54,637 nucleotides of DNA from Caulobacteraceae bacterium. Lineage in GTDB: Bacteria; Pseudomonadota; Alphaproteobacteria; Caulobacterales; Caulobacteraceae. The translations under genes and the position numbers were made by a program. The DNA lies in NCBI GenBank assembly GCA_025450315.1, contig JANWHQ010000139.1:1-54637 (forward strand), written 5' to 3'. This document shows positions 42,563 through 51,145 of this stretch, piece by piece. Within the stretch, counting starts at the first letter, position 1, and each line of letters begins with the position of its first letter. Under the pieces are notes generated by a model, which made no database searches, was not told the DNA's origin, and worked only from the letters and a program-made list of their open reading frames with translations.

Positions 42563-43429
42563 CTAGCGCCGCATCTTCTCCGCCCACTCGGCCGATCTCG
42601 CCAGGGCGCCGAAGGTGAAGAAATGGACGCCGGCGATGTTGAGGCCGGGGTCCTCGAGCCGGGCGGCGCCGACCTCGGCCAGCAGGGCCTCGGGGGTCTC
42701 GCCAGCCAGCACGTTCCGGGCCAGGGCCTGTCGCTGTTTCAATCCCCGCAACGACGGGCCGATGCCGCACATCAGGGCGTACTTCACCAGGGTCGTGCGC
42801 GCCGCCGGCCCCGCGACGCCCACCCGGTAGGGGACCTTCGGGCCGTTGCAGCGCATGCGCCGGGCCAGGGCGATGATCGGGGCGGCCTCGAAGCAGAACT
42901 GGCTGATCAGGGTCGCGTCCAGGCCCTGCTCGGCGATGGCGCGCAGCTTGGCGGCGCGGGCCTCTTCCAGCACCTCGTCTGCCACGCGCGGATGGCCCTC
43001 GGGATAGCAGGCGATGAACAGCCTCCTGACCCCGTGCGCCCCGAACAGGCCGCTCTCGATCAGCTGCAGGCTGCAGTGCAGCTCGCCCGCCGGCCGGTCG
43101 CGGTCCCCGCCCAGGGCCAGCACGTGGTCGACCCCCGCCTCGTCCGCCAGCCGGCCCAGCACCCGGTCCACGTCCTTCAGGCCCGGGAAGTTGCGCGCGA
43201 CGATGTGGGGCACAGGGACCAGGCCCGCGGCGCGCAGCTGGGCGGCGGCGGCGATCATCTCGCCCGGGCTCTCCCCGGGAACGGCGGCGATGAACACCTC
43301 CGAGCCCTTGGGCAACAGCGCCGGCGCCGCTTCGATCGACCTGCGGTCGCGGGCGGTCACCTCGGTCGAATACTGGAGCAGCAGGCCCGCCAGGGCTTCG
43401 CCGGGCGGGGCCGCCGTCATGGCGCCCAT
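42563..43429 (-). CDS. MetF-like methylenetetrahydrofolate reductase family protein (copy 1)
   Basis: A 288-residue TIM-barrel flavoprotein candidate. Blocks typical of MetF-like proteins: GSEVFIAAVPGESPGEMIAAAAQLRAAGLVPVPHIVAR, DHVLALGGDRDRPAGELHCSLQLIESGLFG, ACYPEGHPR, ATLISQFCFEAAPIIAL, and YRVGVAGPA. The GGDxxxP, YPEGHP and QFCF elements are the FAD and folate-contact regions. It starts 2 bases after the stop of the methyltransferase gene, so they form one operon. A second MetF-like gene lies 2.5 kb away on the other strand and shares the same blocks. The substrate is probably a folate C1 unit, but copies of this class can differ in reaction. Confidence 0.82.
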   Translation of the reverse strand: MGAMTAAPPGEALAGLLLQYSTEVTARDRRSIEAAPALLPKGSEVFIAAVPGESPGEMIAAAAQLRAAGLVPVPHIVARNFPGLKDVDRVLGRLADEAGVDHVLALGGDRDRPAGELHCSLQLIESGLFGAHGVRRLFIACYPEGHPRVADEVLEEARAAKLRAIAEQGLDATLISQFCFEAAPIIALARRMRCNGPKVPYRVGVAGPAARTTLVKYALMCGIGPSLRGLKQRQALARNVLAGETPEALLAEVGAARLEDPGLNIAGVHFFTFGALARSAEWAEKMRR

Positions 43430-43431
43430 GG

Positions 43432-44835
43432 TCAGATCAGCTCGCGCTTGCGGGAGATGATGAAGGACTCGTCGTTGAACCAGAGCCCGCCGTGCTTCTT
43501 CAGCACCTCGCGCGTGGCCTTCAGATAGCCGTCGTCGCGCATGGCGTCCTCGAGCCGCTGGTCCTCGATCTGGGCGACATAGGCGGCGTCGTTCCAGGCG
43601 GCGAACAGGGTGGAGGTGCCGATCGAGGCGTTGTCGGTCTCGATCTCGCCGGGCAGGGTGTGCATGTCGTAGCGGAACACCGCCTTATTGTCGGCGCCCG
43701 CGATGAAGTTGAAGCTGCGCGCGGCCTTGCCGAGCTCCGCCTTGGTGGCGGCCAGCAGATCATGGCGGGTGGTCTGGAACGGCTCCTCGCCCGGCCACAC
43801 CTGCTGCACGATCTCCAGCGCCGGATCGTGGCCGCAGGAGTGGATGCCGAGCAGCCGCCCGCCGGGCGCCAGGCTCCTGGCCAGGGGCGCGATCACCCGC
43901 TTGGCCTTGAACTGGGTCGAGGCCCGCGCGCGATAGGGCTGGGAGGCGATCACCAGGTCGTAGTCGGCGCGGATGGCGCCCCGGCGCGGGATCACCGAGT
44001 CCAGCAGGAAGCGGCAGTCTTCCCGGTAGAGCACCAGCACCGCCGGCTTCTCGTAGACCGGGTTGCCGGTCTTGGGGTCCACCCCCGCCTTCCAGGCGTC
44101 GCCCAGGAACGGCTGCAGCTCGGCGATCTGCTCGTCGAACTCCGCCGAGGTCGAGCCCCTGAGCGGCGCCTCGTGCCAGACCATGGTGGAGGCCTTGTTG
44201 AGGTTGGCCGGCTGCAGCCAGGGCGCCTCGGCGTAGTTCATATTGGTCATGACCAGCACCGTGGCCGGGTGCTCGAAGAAGCGGTCGGGCATCTTCTCCA
44301 GCGCCAGGCGCACGTCCTCGAGCGAGATCTCCTTGGCCACGATGTAGAAGGGCATCATGTCGAAGCGGCTGTGCATGGTGCGCATCACCCGCGTCAGCAC
44401 CGTGCCGTCGCCGACGCCCGCGTCGAACATCCTGAAGGCGGGCGGGCGGGGCTGGATCGATTTCAGCTCCTCGGCCACCCGGTGCGCCACCACCCACTTC
44501 TCCGAGCAGGTGTTCACGAACATCAGGTACTTCTGGCGGTTGTCGTAGAAGCGGAAGTTGTTCTCCGCGTCGATCGTCGGATTGGCGGACGATGTCTTGG
44601 CGGCGACGGCGGCCTGGATCTGACCCATGCTCGACCTCCCATCCCTGTGTCTTGGCGTTTCCCTGGCGATGTAGTTCCGCACGCGCTCGAGCGTCTGGTC
44701 GGTGACGCTGCCGCCCTCGCGCAGGCGGTTGACGAATTTGCCGTCGTTGACGACGAGCCGGCCGAAGGTGGACTCGGCCAGGCCCGCCTGGCGGCAGAAG
44801 TCGCTGATTTCCCGAAGCAAGGTTGCGCTGGTCAT
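43432..44835 (-). CDS. HTH-domain fused to class I SAM-dependent methyltransferase
   Basis: A 467-residue protein if started at ATG 44835. Residues 5-57 form a helix-turn-helix of the short alphaproteobacterial type (ISDFCRQAGLAESTFGRLVVNDGKFVNRLREGG, then TLERVRNYIA). The rest is a Rossmann methyltransferase with the SAM site MFDAGVGDGTVL (136-147). A strong internal start exists at ATG 44628 (GGGAGGTCGAGC upstream; Met70). It would give a 398-residue enzyme without the HTH, so both forms may be made. There is no stop between the two parts. In relatives I recall the small HTH as a separate protein. A TTGACA-type promoter and a palindromic operator lie just upstream. The next gene is a MetF-like protein. 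Confidence 0.72.
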   Translation of the reverse strand: MTSATLLREISDFCRQAGLAESTFGRLVVNDGKFVNRLREGGSVTDQTLERVRNYIARETPRHRDGRSSMGQIQAAVAAKTSSANPTIDAENNFRFYDNRQKYLMFVNTCSEKWVVAHRVAEELKSIQPRPPAFRMFDAGVGDGTVLTRVMRTMHSRFDMMPFYIVAKEISLEDVRLALEKMPDRFFEHPATVLVMTNMNYAEAPWLQPANLNKASTMVWHEAPLRGSTSAEFDEQIAELQPFLGDAWKAGVDPKTGNPVYEKPAVLVLYREDCRFLLDSVIPRRGAIRADYDLVIASQPYRARASTQFKAKRVIAPLARSLAPGGRLLGIHSCGHDPALEIVQQVWPGEEPFQTTRHDLLAATKAELGKAARSFNFIAGADNKAVFRYDMHTLPGEIETDNASIGTSTLFAAWNDAAYVAQIEDQRLEDAMRDDGYLKATREVLKKHGGLWFNDESFIISRKRELI

Positions 44836-44896
44836 GTTCGCGGACCGGTGGATCGGGCCCCTCCGCCAGCTCTTGCGGCCGGTCGTCGGAGACGGC

Positions 44897-44932
44897 TTTG
44901 TCCCACTCATGCAGTGGGATGTCAAAGTGGGA
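44897..44932 (-). promoter_or_regulatory. Promoter with palindromic operator for the HTH-methyltransferase gene
   Basis: On the minus strand a perfect -35 box TTGACA (44920-44925) is followed after 17 bases by GACAAA (44897-44902, only 3 of 6 to the consensus). The spacer is filled by the palindrome TCCCACT-N5-AGTGGGA (44901-44919). A third copy of the half-site AGTGGGA lies at 44926-44932, 13 bases after the previous one. Three half-sites in the intergenic gap between this gene and the divergent fdhD gene suggest a repressor site. The HTH domain next to it is the obvious candidate. Confidence 0.65.
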
Positions 44933-45035
44933 TGCCGCGGCCCGGATCGAGCGACGACAGCGGTCGTGGGACGGCCGGGGCCAGGCTTTCATTCGGGCCG
45001 CTTGCGCCTATCTTCTCCTGCACGAAGGAGAACGC

Positions 45036-45857
45036 ATGCACCGCTTCGCCACCACCGTGGAACGCCAGGGCCTGGAATGGCGCATCGGCCGCCCCGAGGT
45101 GCGCCAGATCGAGCGCATCGCGCCGGACGAGACCCCGATCGGCATTTCCTACAACGACCGCCCGCACGCGGTCTTGATGGCCACGGCCGAGGACCTGGAG
45201 GATCTGGCGGTGGGCTTCACCCTCACCGAATCCATCGCCGAGGCCCCCGACATCGAGGACATCACCGTCGAGGAGCGCGACGAGGGCGTGGCGGTCAATG
45301 TGGTGCTCAAGGCCATGGCCGAGCAGTCGCTGTCCCTGGCCCGCAAGCGCTCGCTGGAAGGCCGCTCCAGCTGCGGCCTCTGCGGGGTGACCAAGCTGTC
45401 GGACGCCGTGCGCCGTCTGCGCCCGGTCGGGGAGGGGCCCAAGGTGACCCGCCAGGCCATTCACGCCGCCCTCACCGAGCTGGAGGACGCCCAGTCGCTG
45501 GGCCGGATCACCCGCGCCACCCACGCCGCCGCCTGGGCGGACCTGGAGGGCAAGCTGCTGCTGGTGCGCGAGGACGTCGGCCGCCACTGCGCGCTCGACA
45601 AGTCGATCGGCGCGGCCATCGCCGAGGGCCTGGATCCGACCCAGGGCTTCATCGTGGTGACCAGCCGCTGCTCCTACGAGATGGTGGAGAAGGCCGCCAT
45701 GGCGGGCGCCTCGGTGCTGGTGGCCATCTCGGCGCCCACGGGCCTGGCCATCCGCAAGGCCGTGGAAGCCGGCCTGACCCTCATCGCCCTGGCCCGCTCG
45801 GACGGCCACACCATCTTCACCCATCCCGAGCGGGTGGTGGACGCGGTGGAAGCATAA
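45036..45857 (+). CDS. fdhD: FdhD-like formate dehydrogenase sulfurtransferase
   Basis: A 273-residue cytosolic protein that donates sulfur to the molybdenum cofactor of formate dehydrogenase. The start is ATG 45036 with AAGGAG before it. Key elements: the persulfide-carrying SSCGLCG motif (Cys113, Cys116), and LVREDVGRHCALDKSIGAAIAEG, followed by VVTSRCSYEMVEKAAMAGASVLVAISAPTGLAIRKAVEAGLTLIALARSDGHTIFTHP. Family identity is firm. No formate dehydrogenase gene lies in the window, so its client enzyme is elsewhere. It diverges from the HTH-methyltransferase gene and sits between two MetF-like genes, which points to shared one-carbon (formate) metabolism. Confidence 0.95.
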   Translation: MHRFATTVERQGLEWRIGRPEVRQIERIAPDETPIGISYNDRPHAVLMATAEDLEDLAVGFTLTESIAEAPDIEDITVEERDEGVAVNVVLKAMAEQSLSLARKRSLEGRSSCGLCGVTKLSDAVRRLRPVGEGPKVTRQAIHAALTELEDAQSLGRITRATHAAAWADLEGKLLLVREDVGRHCALDKSIGAAIAEGLDPTQGFIVVTSRCSYEMVEKAAMAGASVLVAISAPTGLAIRKAVEAGLTLIALARSDGHTIFTHPERVVDAVEA

Positions 45858-45981
45858 GGCTAGAGCGCCAGCAGGTCATGGCTCGGGCGGACGTTGGGGA
45901 CACAACCCCGGCGCCGGCGGCCCATGTTGTGTCGCCGGCGGGCTGGACGGAGTCCAACGCCCTCGGCTAGTGGGAGGCGTC

Positions 45982-46851
45982 ATGGCGATACCCAAGATCC
46001 ATCCCAACTGGGAGCGCGCTCCCGAACCTTTCCTCGACGGCTATTCGCTGGAGATGACCGCCAAGGACATCGCCGGCCTGCGGGAAGCTGCGCCGCTGAT
46101 CGCGCCCGGCACGCCGGTGGCGGTGACCTTCCTGCCCGGCGAGGAGCCGCGCGCCCGGGTCGAGGCCGCCAAGGCCGTGCGCGCCCTGGGGCTGGAGCCC
46201 ATGCCGCACTTCTCCGCGCGCCGGATCCCGTCACGCGAGGCGTTCGAAGGCTATCTGCAGGATGTGGTGCGCGAAGCCGGCGTCAGGCGCTGCTTCGTCA
46301 TCGCCGGCGACCCGCCCACCCCGGAAGGCCCCTTCGAGGACAGCTCCTCGATGATCGCCACCGGCGCCTTCGAGCGCGCCGGCATCCAGGCCATCGGCAT
46401 CGGCGGCCATCCGGAAGGCCATCCCAACATGACCCGGCAGCAGTGCTGGGACGTGCTGCACTCCAAGTGCGCCGACATCCAGCAGCGCGGCATGGCGCCC
46501 CTGATCGTCACCCAGTTCGCCTTCGACGCCGACGGCCTTCTGAACTGGCTGAAGGAGCTCAGGGCGCGCGGCCTGGACGCCCCTGTGCGCCTGGGCGTGC
46601 CTGGGCCGGCGGGGATCAAGACCCTGTTGCGCTTCGCCTCGCGCTGCGGCGTCGGCGCCTCGGCTTCGGTGATGGCCAAGTACGGCCTGTCGATCACCAA
46701 CCTCCTGGGCAGCGCCGGCCCCGACAAGCTGGTCGACGCCCTGGAGGCGGGGGTCGGGCCCGAGCACGGCCGAGTGCGGCTGCACTTCTATCCGTTCGGC
46801 GGCCTGAAGCGCACCGTCGAGTGGATCAACGACCACGCGGCCAAGGGATAG
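45982..46851 (+). CDS. MetF-like methylenetetrahydrofolate reductase family protein (copy 2)
   Basis: From ATG 45982 (GGGAGGCGTC upstream) a 289-residue TIM-barrel protein. It shares blocks with the copy at 42563-43429: GTPVAVTFLPGEEPRARVEAAKAVRALGLEPMPHFSARR, CFVIAGDPPTPEGPF, IGGHPEGHPNM, PLIVTQFAFDADGLL and RLGVPGPAGIKTLLRFA. The two proteins are clear but diverged paralogues. It follows fdhD by 124 bases on the same strand. Its last 26 bases overlap the 3' end of the convergent transglutaminase-like gene. It should act on a folate one-carbon unit, with details unknown. Confidence 0.82.
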   Translation: MAIPKIHPNWERAPEPFLDGYSLEMTAKDIAGLREAAPLIAPGTPVAVTFLPGEEPRARVEAAKAVRALGLEPMPHFSARRIPSREAFEGYLQDVVREAGVRRCFVIAGDPPTPEGPFEDSSSMIATGAFERAGIQAIGIGGHPEGHPNMTRQQCWDVLHSKCADIQQRGMAPLIVTQFAFDADGLLNWLKELRARGLDAPVRLGVPGPAGIKTLLRFASRCGVGASASVMAKYGLSITNLLGSAGPDKLVDALEAGVGPEHGRVRLHFYPFGGLKRTVEWINDHAAKG

Positions 46852-47638
46852 GCCCGGGCGGCGGCCCCGGCAGCCACCAAGGCGCGATAGACGGCGGCTC
46901 CGATGGCGCGCCCTGCGCCAATCGGTCGCCGAGTTCGAGCACGTCGGGGCCCAGCGTCGGCGGCGCGGAGGCCGCAGCCCGCCAGCCATCCCAGGCGGAG
47001 GTGATCTCATCGCCCAGCGCCAGCCGGTCGCGGGCCAGGTTGACGTAGACGAACCACAAGCCCCGCGCCTGGTCGTGCCCGGCGTCGGCCGGATCGATGC
47101 GCCCGGCCCGGCAGGCGCGCCACGCCTCGTCGGCGGTGAGGAAGGCCTCCGTCGGCACATCGCAGGGCGCGAAGCCGATGCCCAGCGCCTCTCGCGTCAC
47201 GCCATCCATCTGGGCGTCGAGCCGCCGCCACCGGTTTCCGGACCACGCCTCGCAAATCCAGTGGTCCTGCCAGGTCCCGGGGGCGAGGTAGGACGCGAAG
47301 CCGCACCTGACCCGGGCCGGACGGCGGTGCTGGCGCATCGCCGCACACATCAGCAGGGCGTAGTCCCGGCAGGTGCCGAGCGCCCGGTCCTGCAACGGTC
47401 GCTCGACGTCCAGAGGCCGGCCGTCGACCGCCAGGATCTCGGCGAGCCTGGCCTTTACCGCCAGCGTGTCCCGGCTGAACCGGCCCGGCCGGGCGCCATA
47501 AAGCTGAAGCGCCTCGCCATGGACCAGCAGGCCCTGGACCGCGGCGGCCGCGTCTTCGGGCGCTGGGCCAACGACGGCCAACCGCGCCGCATGCGGCCCC
47601 GGATCCATGAAGCCGGACTGGATGAGCCAGCGCTGCAT
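46826..47638 (-). CDS. Transglutaminase-like cysteine protease-fold protein
   Basis: From ATG 47638 a 270-residue soluble protein with the transglutaminase-fold triad in order: Cys90 in LGTCRDYALLMCAAMR, His126 in WQDHWICEAW and Asp141 in RRLDAQMDG. Such bacterial proteins are peptidases or amidases, and the fold also occurs in non-enzymatic proteins. The upstream reading frame is open to 47836 but lacks any family-like sequence, so the start is a judgement (AGG close to the ATG). There is no signal peptide. It overlaps the end of the convergent MetF-like gene by 26 bases. Confidence 0.75.
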   Translation of the reverse strand: MQRWLIQSGFMDPGPHAARLAVVGPAPEDAAAAVQGLLVHGEALQLYGARPGRFSRDTLAVKARLAEILAVDGRPLDVERPLQDRALGTCRDYALLMCAAMRQHRRPARVRCGFASYLAPGTWQDHWICEAWSGNRWRRLDAQMDGVTREALGIGFAPCDVPTEAFLTADEAWRACRAGRIDPADAGHDQARGLWFVYVNLARDRLALGDEITSAWDGWRAAASAPPTLGPDVLELGDRLAQGAPSEPPSIAPWWLPGPPPGPIPWPRGR

Positions 47639-47768
47639 CAGCCTATAGGGCCCGGCCCCGATCCCCGGGCAAGCCGCGAGGCGGGCGGCCGCAGCACGCC
47701 GGCTGGATGCCGCGCGCCGGGTGTGACAAGCTCCGGCCCTCGAAGCACCGGACGGCCGAGGCGCGGAC

Positions 47769-47993
47769 ATGCCCAGCAATATGCGACAACCCGAGATGTG
47801 GACGCTGGGGAGCGGCGTTTCGGTGGGCTCCACCATCGCGCTGGCGGCGCTGTTCTGCGGCTTCTTCGTGCTCTCGCTGGTCCGTCATTTCGGCATCCCC
47901 GCCCTGGCGTTCTCCGGGCTATGCGCCCTGCTCATGATCGTGCTGGCGGCGGTCCAGTGGCGCACGGCGAAACGGCGGGACCGCGCCAGATAG
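47769..47993 (+). CDS. Small two-helix membrane protein, unknown function
   Basis: A 74-residue protein with two helices (GSTIALAALFCGFFVLSLV; GIPALAFSGLCALLMIVLAAVQW) and a basic C-terminus (RTAKRRDRAR). The open frame is short and composition alone cannot prove it, but the clean two-helix pattern with positive tail supports a real gene. No family recognised. Confidence 0.5.
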   Translation: MPSNMRQPEMWTLGSGVSVGSTIALAALFCGFFVLSLVRHFGIPALAFSGLCALLMIVLAAVQWRTAKRRDRAR

Positions 47994-48005
47994 GGCCACG
48001 CCCGC

Positions 48006-49367
48006 TCAGCTCCTCTCCAGGCTGAAGGTCGGCTCGAAGCTTGGGCGCGTGGTGACGTTGGCCACGGGCAGGACCCGGCGCCGGCTGTCCAGGCCGATGC
48101 TGTAGCGGCCGAGCAGGCTCGCCAGCACCATCTCCGCCTCGGTCATGGCGAAGGCGGCCCCGATGCAGATGCGCGGGCCCATGCCGAAGGGCATGAAGGC
48201 GCCACCGGTCCAGGGCGAACGCTGGCCCCGGAACCTCGAGGGCAGGAACGCCGTCGGCTGGTCCCAGAACCGCCGGTGGCGATGGATGACCCAGGGGCTG
48301 ATCCAGACCTGCGTGCCGGGTCCGATGGCCTCGCCCGCCACTTCGTCGTCGGCAACCGCCGTGCGCAGGAGGTTGGCGATCGGGGGATAGAGCCGAAGCG
48401 TCTCCAGGAGGACCTCGCGGAGCGCCGGCCATGGCTCGATATCGGCCGAGCCGGCGACGGCCTCGACCGGATGAGCCCGGACCTCCGCCCTCACGCGCGC
48501 CTGGGTCGGCAGGTCCAGCGCCAGCAGATAGCTGGCCCAGAACAGCAGCCGCGAGGTGGTCTCGAAGCCGGCCAGCAGCATGGTCGCGGTCTGGTCGCGG
48601 ATCTCGGCGTCGCTGAGCGGCGCGCCGGTCTCCGGATCGCGCACCTCCAGCAACAGGGCCAGGAGGTCGCGCCGGGCCGGCTGCACGCCCGAGCGGCGCT
48701 CGGCGACGATGCGGTCGACCGCCGCGAACCACGGCTTGCGGAAGCGTCGGCGCGAGGCCCCGGCAAAGGCGAAATCGTCTTCGCTTCGAGCCAGTCCGTC
48801 CAGCAGATTGGGCCGGCCCGGACCGGCGATATAGCGGCGCACGATCAGCGCCACGTCCCTGTCGGCGTCCTCGGGCGTGAGCGAGAACAGCGCGCGCAGC
48901 ACCGCGTCCAGGGCCGTGGTGTGGAACTCCATCGAGAGGTTGGCCCCGGCGCGGCCCTCCAGGCGGCGCAGCAGCCCCTCGCCGGCAGCCTGGAAATGCG
49001 GGATCAGCTCGCCCACCGCGACCGGCGTGAAGGCCGGCGCGAGGCTGCGTCTCTGGCGTTTCCAGACCTCGCCCTCCGCCAGGAACAGCCCGTCGCCCAC
49101 CACCGGGCGGATGGCCCGGATGACGCTGACGGGACGGCGATAGTGCTCGCGCGCCTCGACCAGCACGCGCCGCACCCCTTCCGGATCGTTGAGCAGCAGG
49201 CTGTCGATGCCGAGCACCCGGGCCCGCCCCACCAACAGCTCGAAGGCGTGGTCGGGGTAGGTCGAGATGGTGTTGCGCAGGAAGCTGAACAGGAAGATCG
49301 GCAGAGGCAGGTCGCGGGCCGGAACGGCCGGCGCCGGCGGGACGAGGGCTGCGGCCAGGTCGCTCAT
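48006..49367 (-). CDS. Cytochrome P450 monooxygenase
   Basis: A 453-residue soluble P450. The I-helix reads LLAGFETTSRLLFWASYLL. The K-helix E-x-x-R is in LLETLRLYPP. The heme-binding loop is FMPFGMGPRICIGAAFAMTEAEM with the ligand Cys, and all three motifs are present and correctly ordered. The ATG at 49367 is preferred (GAGGCG five bases upstream) over the ATG at 49379. No ferredoxin or reductase gene is adjacent, so electrons must come from elsewhere. The substrate cannot be inferred. It is convergent with the small two-helix protein. Confidence 0.92.
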   Translation of the reverse strand: MSDLAAALVPPAPAVPARDLPLPIFLFSFLRNTISTYPDHAFELLVGRARVLGIDSLLLNDPEGVRRVLVEAREHYRRPVSVIRAIRPVVGDGLFLAEGEVWKRQRRSLAPAFTPVAVGELIPHFQAAGEGLLRRLEGRAGANLSMEFHTTALDAVLRALFSLTPEDADRDVALIVRRYIAGPGRPNLLDGLARSEDDFAFAGASRRRFRKPWFAAVDRIVAERRSGVQPARRDLLALLLEVRDPETGAPLSDAEIRDQTATMLLAGFETTSRLLFWASYLLALDLPTQARVRAEVRAHPVEAVAGSADIEPWPALREVLLETLRLYPPIANLLRTAVADDEVAGEAIGPGTQVWISPWVIHRHRRFWDQPTAFLPSRFRGQRSPWTGGAFMPFGMGPRICIGAAFAMTEAEMVLASLLGRYSIGLDSRRRVLPVANVTTRPSFEPTFSLERS

Positions 49368-49463
49368 CGGGCGCCTCATCTGAGTTGCGCCAGCTTAGCC
49401 TCCGCCGTGCGATCGGCCAACGGAGGGCGCGGGGCGGTCCCCGCGGCGCGGTCCCGCGTCAGC

Positions 49464-50903
49464 TCACGCGGGCCGGTGGAAGTGATCGGCCAGGATCGAG
49501 GCCACGGCGGTGGACACCCGCTTGCCGGTGGGGATGTGCAGGAATTCGTTGGGGCCGTGGGCGTTGGAGTGGGGACCCAGCACGCCGGTGATCACGAACT
49601 GGGCCTTGGGGAACTTCTCGCCCAGCATGCCCATGAAGGGGATCGAGCCGCCCTCGCCCATATAGGCCGGCTCGGGCCCGAAGGCGGCCTGGGAGGCCTT
49701 GGCGACCGCCGCTTCCAGCCAGGGCGCCAGGGCGGGCGCGTTCCAGCCGCCCTCGGCGGAATCGACCTCGAAACCGACCTCCGCGCCGTAGGGCGGATCG
49801 GCCTCCAGCACCTGCTTCACCGCCGCGGCCGCGGTCTTGGCGTCGGTGATAGGGGGCAGGCGGATCGACAGCTTGGCCGCCGTGAACGGTCGCAGCACAT
49901 TGCCGGCGCTGCCCATGGCCGGCACGCCGTCCAGGCCGATCAGGCTGACGGTCGGGCGCCAGGTGCGGTTCAGCACCAGCTCGGCCAGATCGTCCGACAT
50001 CGGATGAGTGTGGCCCGCGAAGGGGAACTTGGCGTAGACTTGGTCGCCCAGGACCTGGGCGGCCTTGCGGGCCTGCTCGCGCCGCTGGGCCGGGATCTGG
50101 GCGTGCAACGCCTCGGTCAGCACCTGGCCGGTGTCAGGGTCCTCGATGCGGTCGATCAGCCGTCGCAGGATGCGGAAGCTGGAGGGTACGACACCGGAGG
50201 CGTCGCCCGAGTGGACGCCCTCGCTCAGCACCCGGACGGTCAGCGATCCGGCCATCAGGCCGCGCAGCGAGGTGGTCAGCCACATCCGCTCGTAGTCGCC
50301 GCAGCCCGAGTCCAGGCAGACCACCAGCGACGGATCGCCCAGCCGCGGGCCCAGGGCGTCGACATAGTAGGGCAGGTCCGGACTGCCGGATTCCTCGCAG
50401 GCCTCGATGAGGATCACGCAGCGGGCGTGCGGCAGCCCGGCGTCCTGCAGCGCCAGGATCGCCGAGATCGCCCCGAACATGGCGTAGCCGTCGTCGGCGC
50501 CGCCGCGGCCGAAGAGCTTGTCGTCGCGGATCACGGGAGTCCACGGTCCCAGCCCCTCGGACCAGCCGGTCATCTCGGGCTGCTTGTCGAGGTGCCCGTA
50601 GAGCAGCACGCAGTCCGAGCCCCGGCCGGGAATGTCGATCAGGATCACCGGCGTGCGGCCTTCCAGCCGGATCACCTCCAGCGTCGAGCCCTTCAGGGCG
50701 GCGATCTTGCGCCGGGCCCAGGCCTCCAGCAGCGCCACCGCCTCGTCCATGTGGCCGTGGGCGGCCCAGTCGGCGTCGAAGGCGGGGGATTTGTTGGGGA
50801 TGCGGATGTAGTCGACCAGGGTCGGGACCACCTCCACGTCCCAGAGCCGGTCGATGAACTTGGCGACGTCGGCGGCGGGGACGGAGACGTCCTGGTCGGT
50901 CAT
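49464..50903 (-). CDS. M20-family metallopeptidase (dipeptidase-like)
   Basis: A 479-residue zinc-dependent peptidase. Motifs: the metal ligand VLLYGHLDKQPEMTGW, GRGGADDGYAMFG with the bridging Asp, and IEACEESGSPDLPYY with the catalytic Glu. DSGCGDYERMW and the C-terminal GGSIPFMGMLGEKFP / GPHSNAHGPNEF follow. This is the usual M20 layout with the dimerisation domain in the middle. The sequence resembles carnosinase-type dipeptidases rather than ArgE or DapE, but specificity is not certain. There is no signal peptide, so it acts in the cytosol. Confidence 0.92.
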   Translation of the reverse strand: MTDQDVSVPAADVAKFIDRLWDVEVVPTLVDYIRIPNKSPAFDADWAAHGHMDEAVALLEAWARRKIAALKGSTLEVIRLEGRTPVILIDIPGRGSDCVLLYGHLDKQPEMTGWSEGLGPWTPVIRDDKLFGRGGADDGYAMFGAISAILALQDAGLPHARCVILIEACEESGSPDLPYYVDALGPRLGDPSLVVCLDSGCGDYERMWLTTSLRGLMAGSLTVRVLSEGVHSGDASGVVPSSFRILRRLIDRIEDPDTGQVLTEALHAQIPAQRREQARKAAQVLGDQVYAKFPFAGHTHPMSDDLAELVLNRTWRPTVSLIGLDGVPAMGSAGNVLRPFTAAKLSIRLPPITDAKTAAAAVKQVLEADPPYGAEVGFEVDSAEGGWNAPALAPWLEAAVAKASQAAFGPEPAYMGEGGSIPFMGMLGEKFPKAQFVITGVLGPHSNAHGPNEFLHIPTGKRVSTAVASILADHFHRPA

Positions 50904-51145
50904 GGGCCTGCTCTCGAAAACGGAGGCGCGATCCTAGGCGCTTCGGCCGAAGCCGACAAACCCGTGGGGCGCGCGAGGGTCAGATGAAATCATCGCCGAG
51001 CCCAAGTTCATCTACATGAACGCAAAACAACAACAACCTCAGCTGCATCCCATTCGGGGTCTTGCACATTTATACGGACGCTCTGCTCTAGTCATGTTTC
51101 AGAGACAGAGTTCATGTCGGCGTATTGAGTACGGGAGTTCGAATC
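50904..51145. other. Intergenic region, AT-enriched, upstream of a small exported protein
   Basis: This 242-base gap is less GC-rich than its surroundings, notably about 50985-51130. It contains a TTGCAC (51062-51067), but no convincing -10 box lies at the right distance. It should hold the promoter of the following gene. I see no RNA gene or palindrome in it. Confidence 0.4.

Noticed and set aside
48276-50987. About 903-codon open frame antisense to the P450 and peptidase genes
   Set aside because: It is the reverse-strand shadow of two genes with complete catalytic motifs.
51062-51091. Promoter for the small exported protein
   Set aside because: TTGCAC is a fair -35 box, but the matching -10 position reads GCTCTA or CTCTAG, too poor to report as a promoter.
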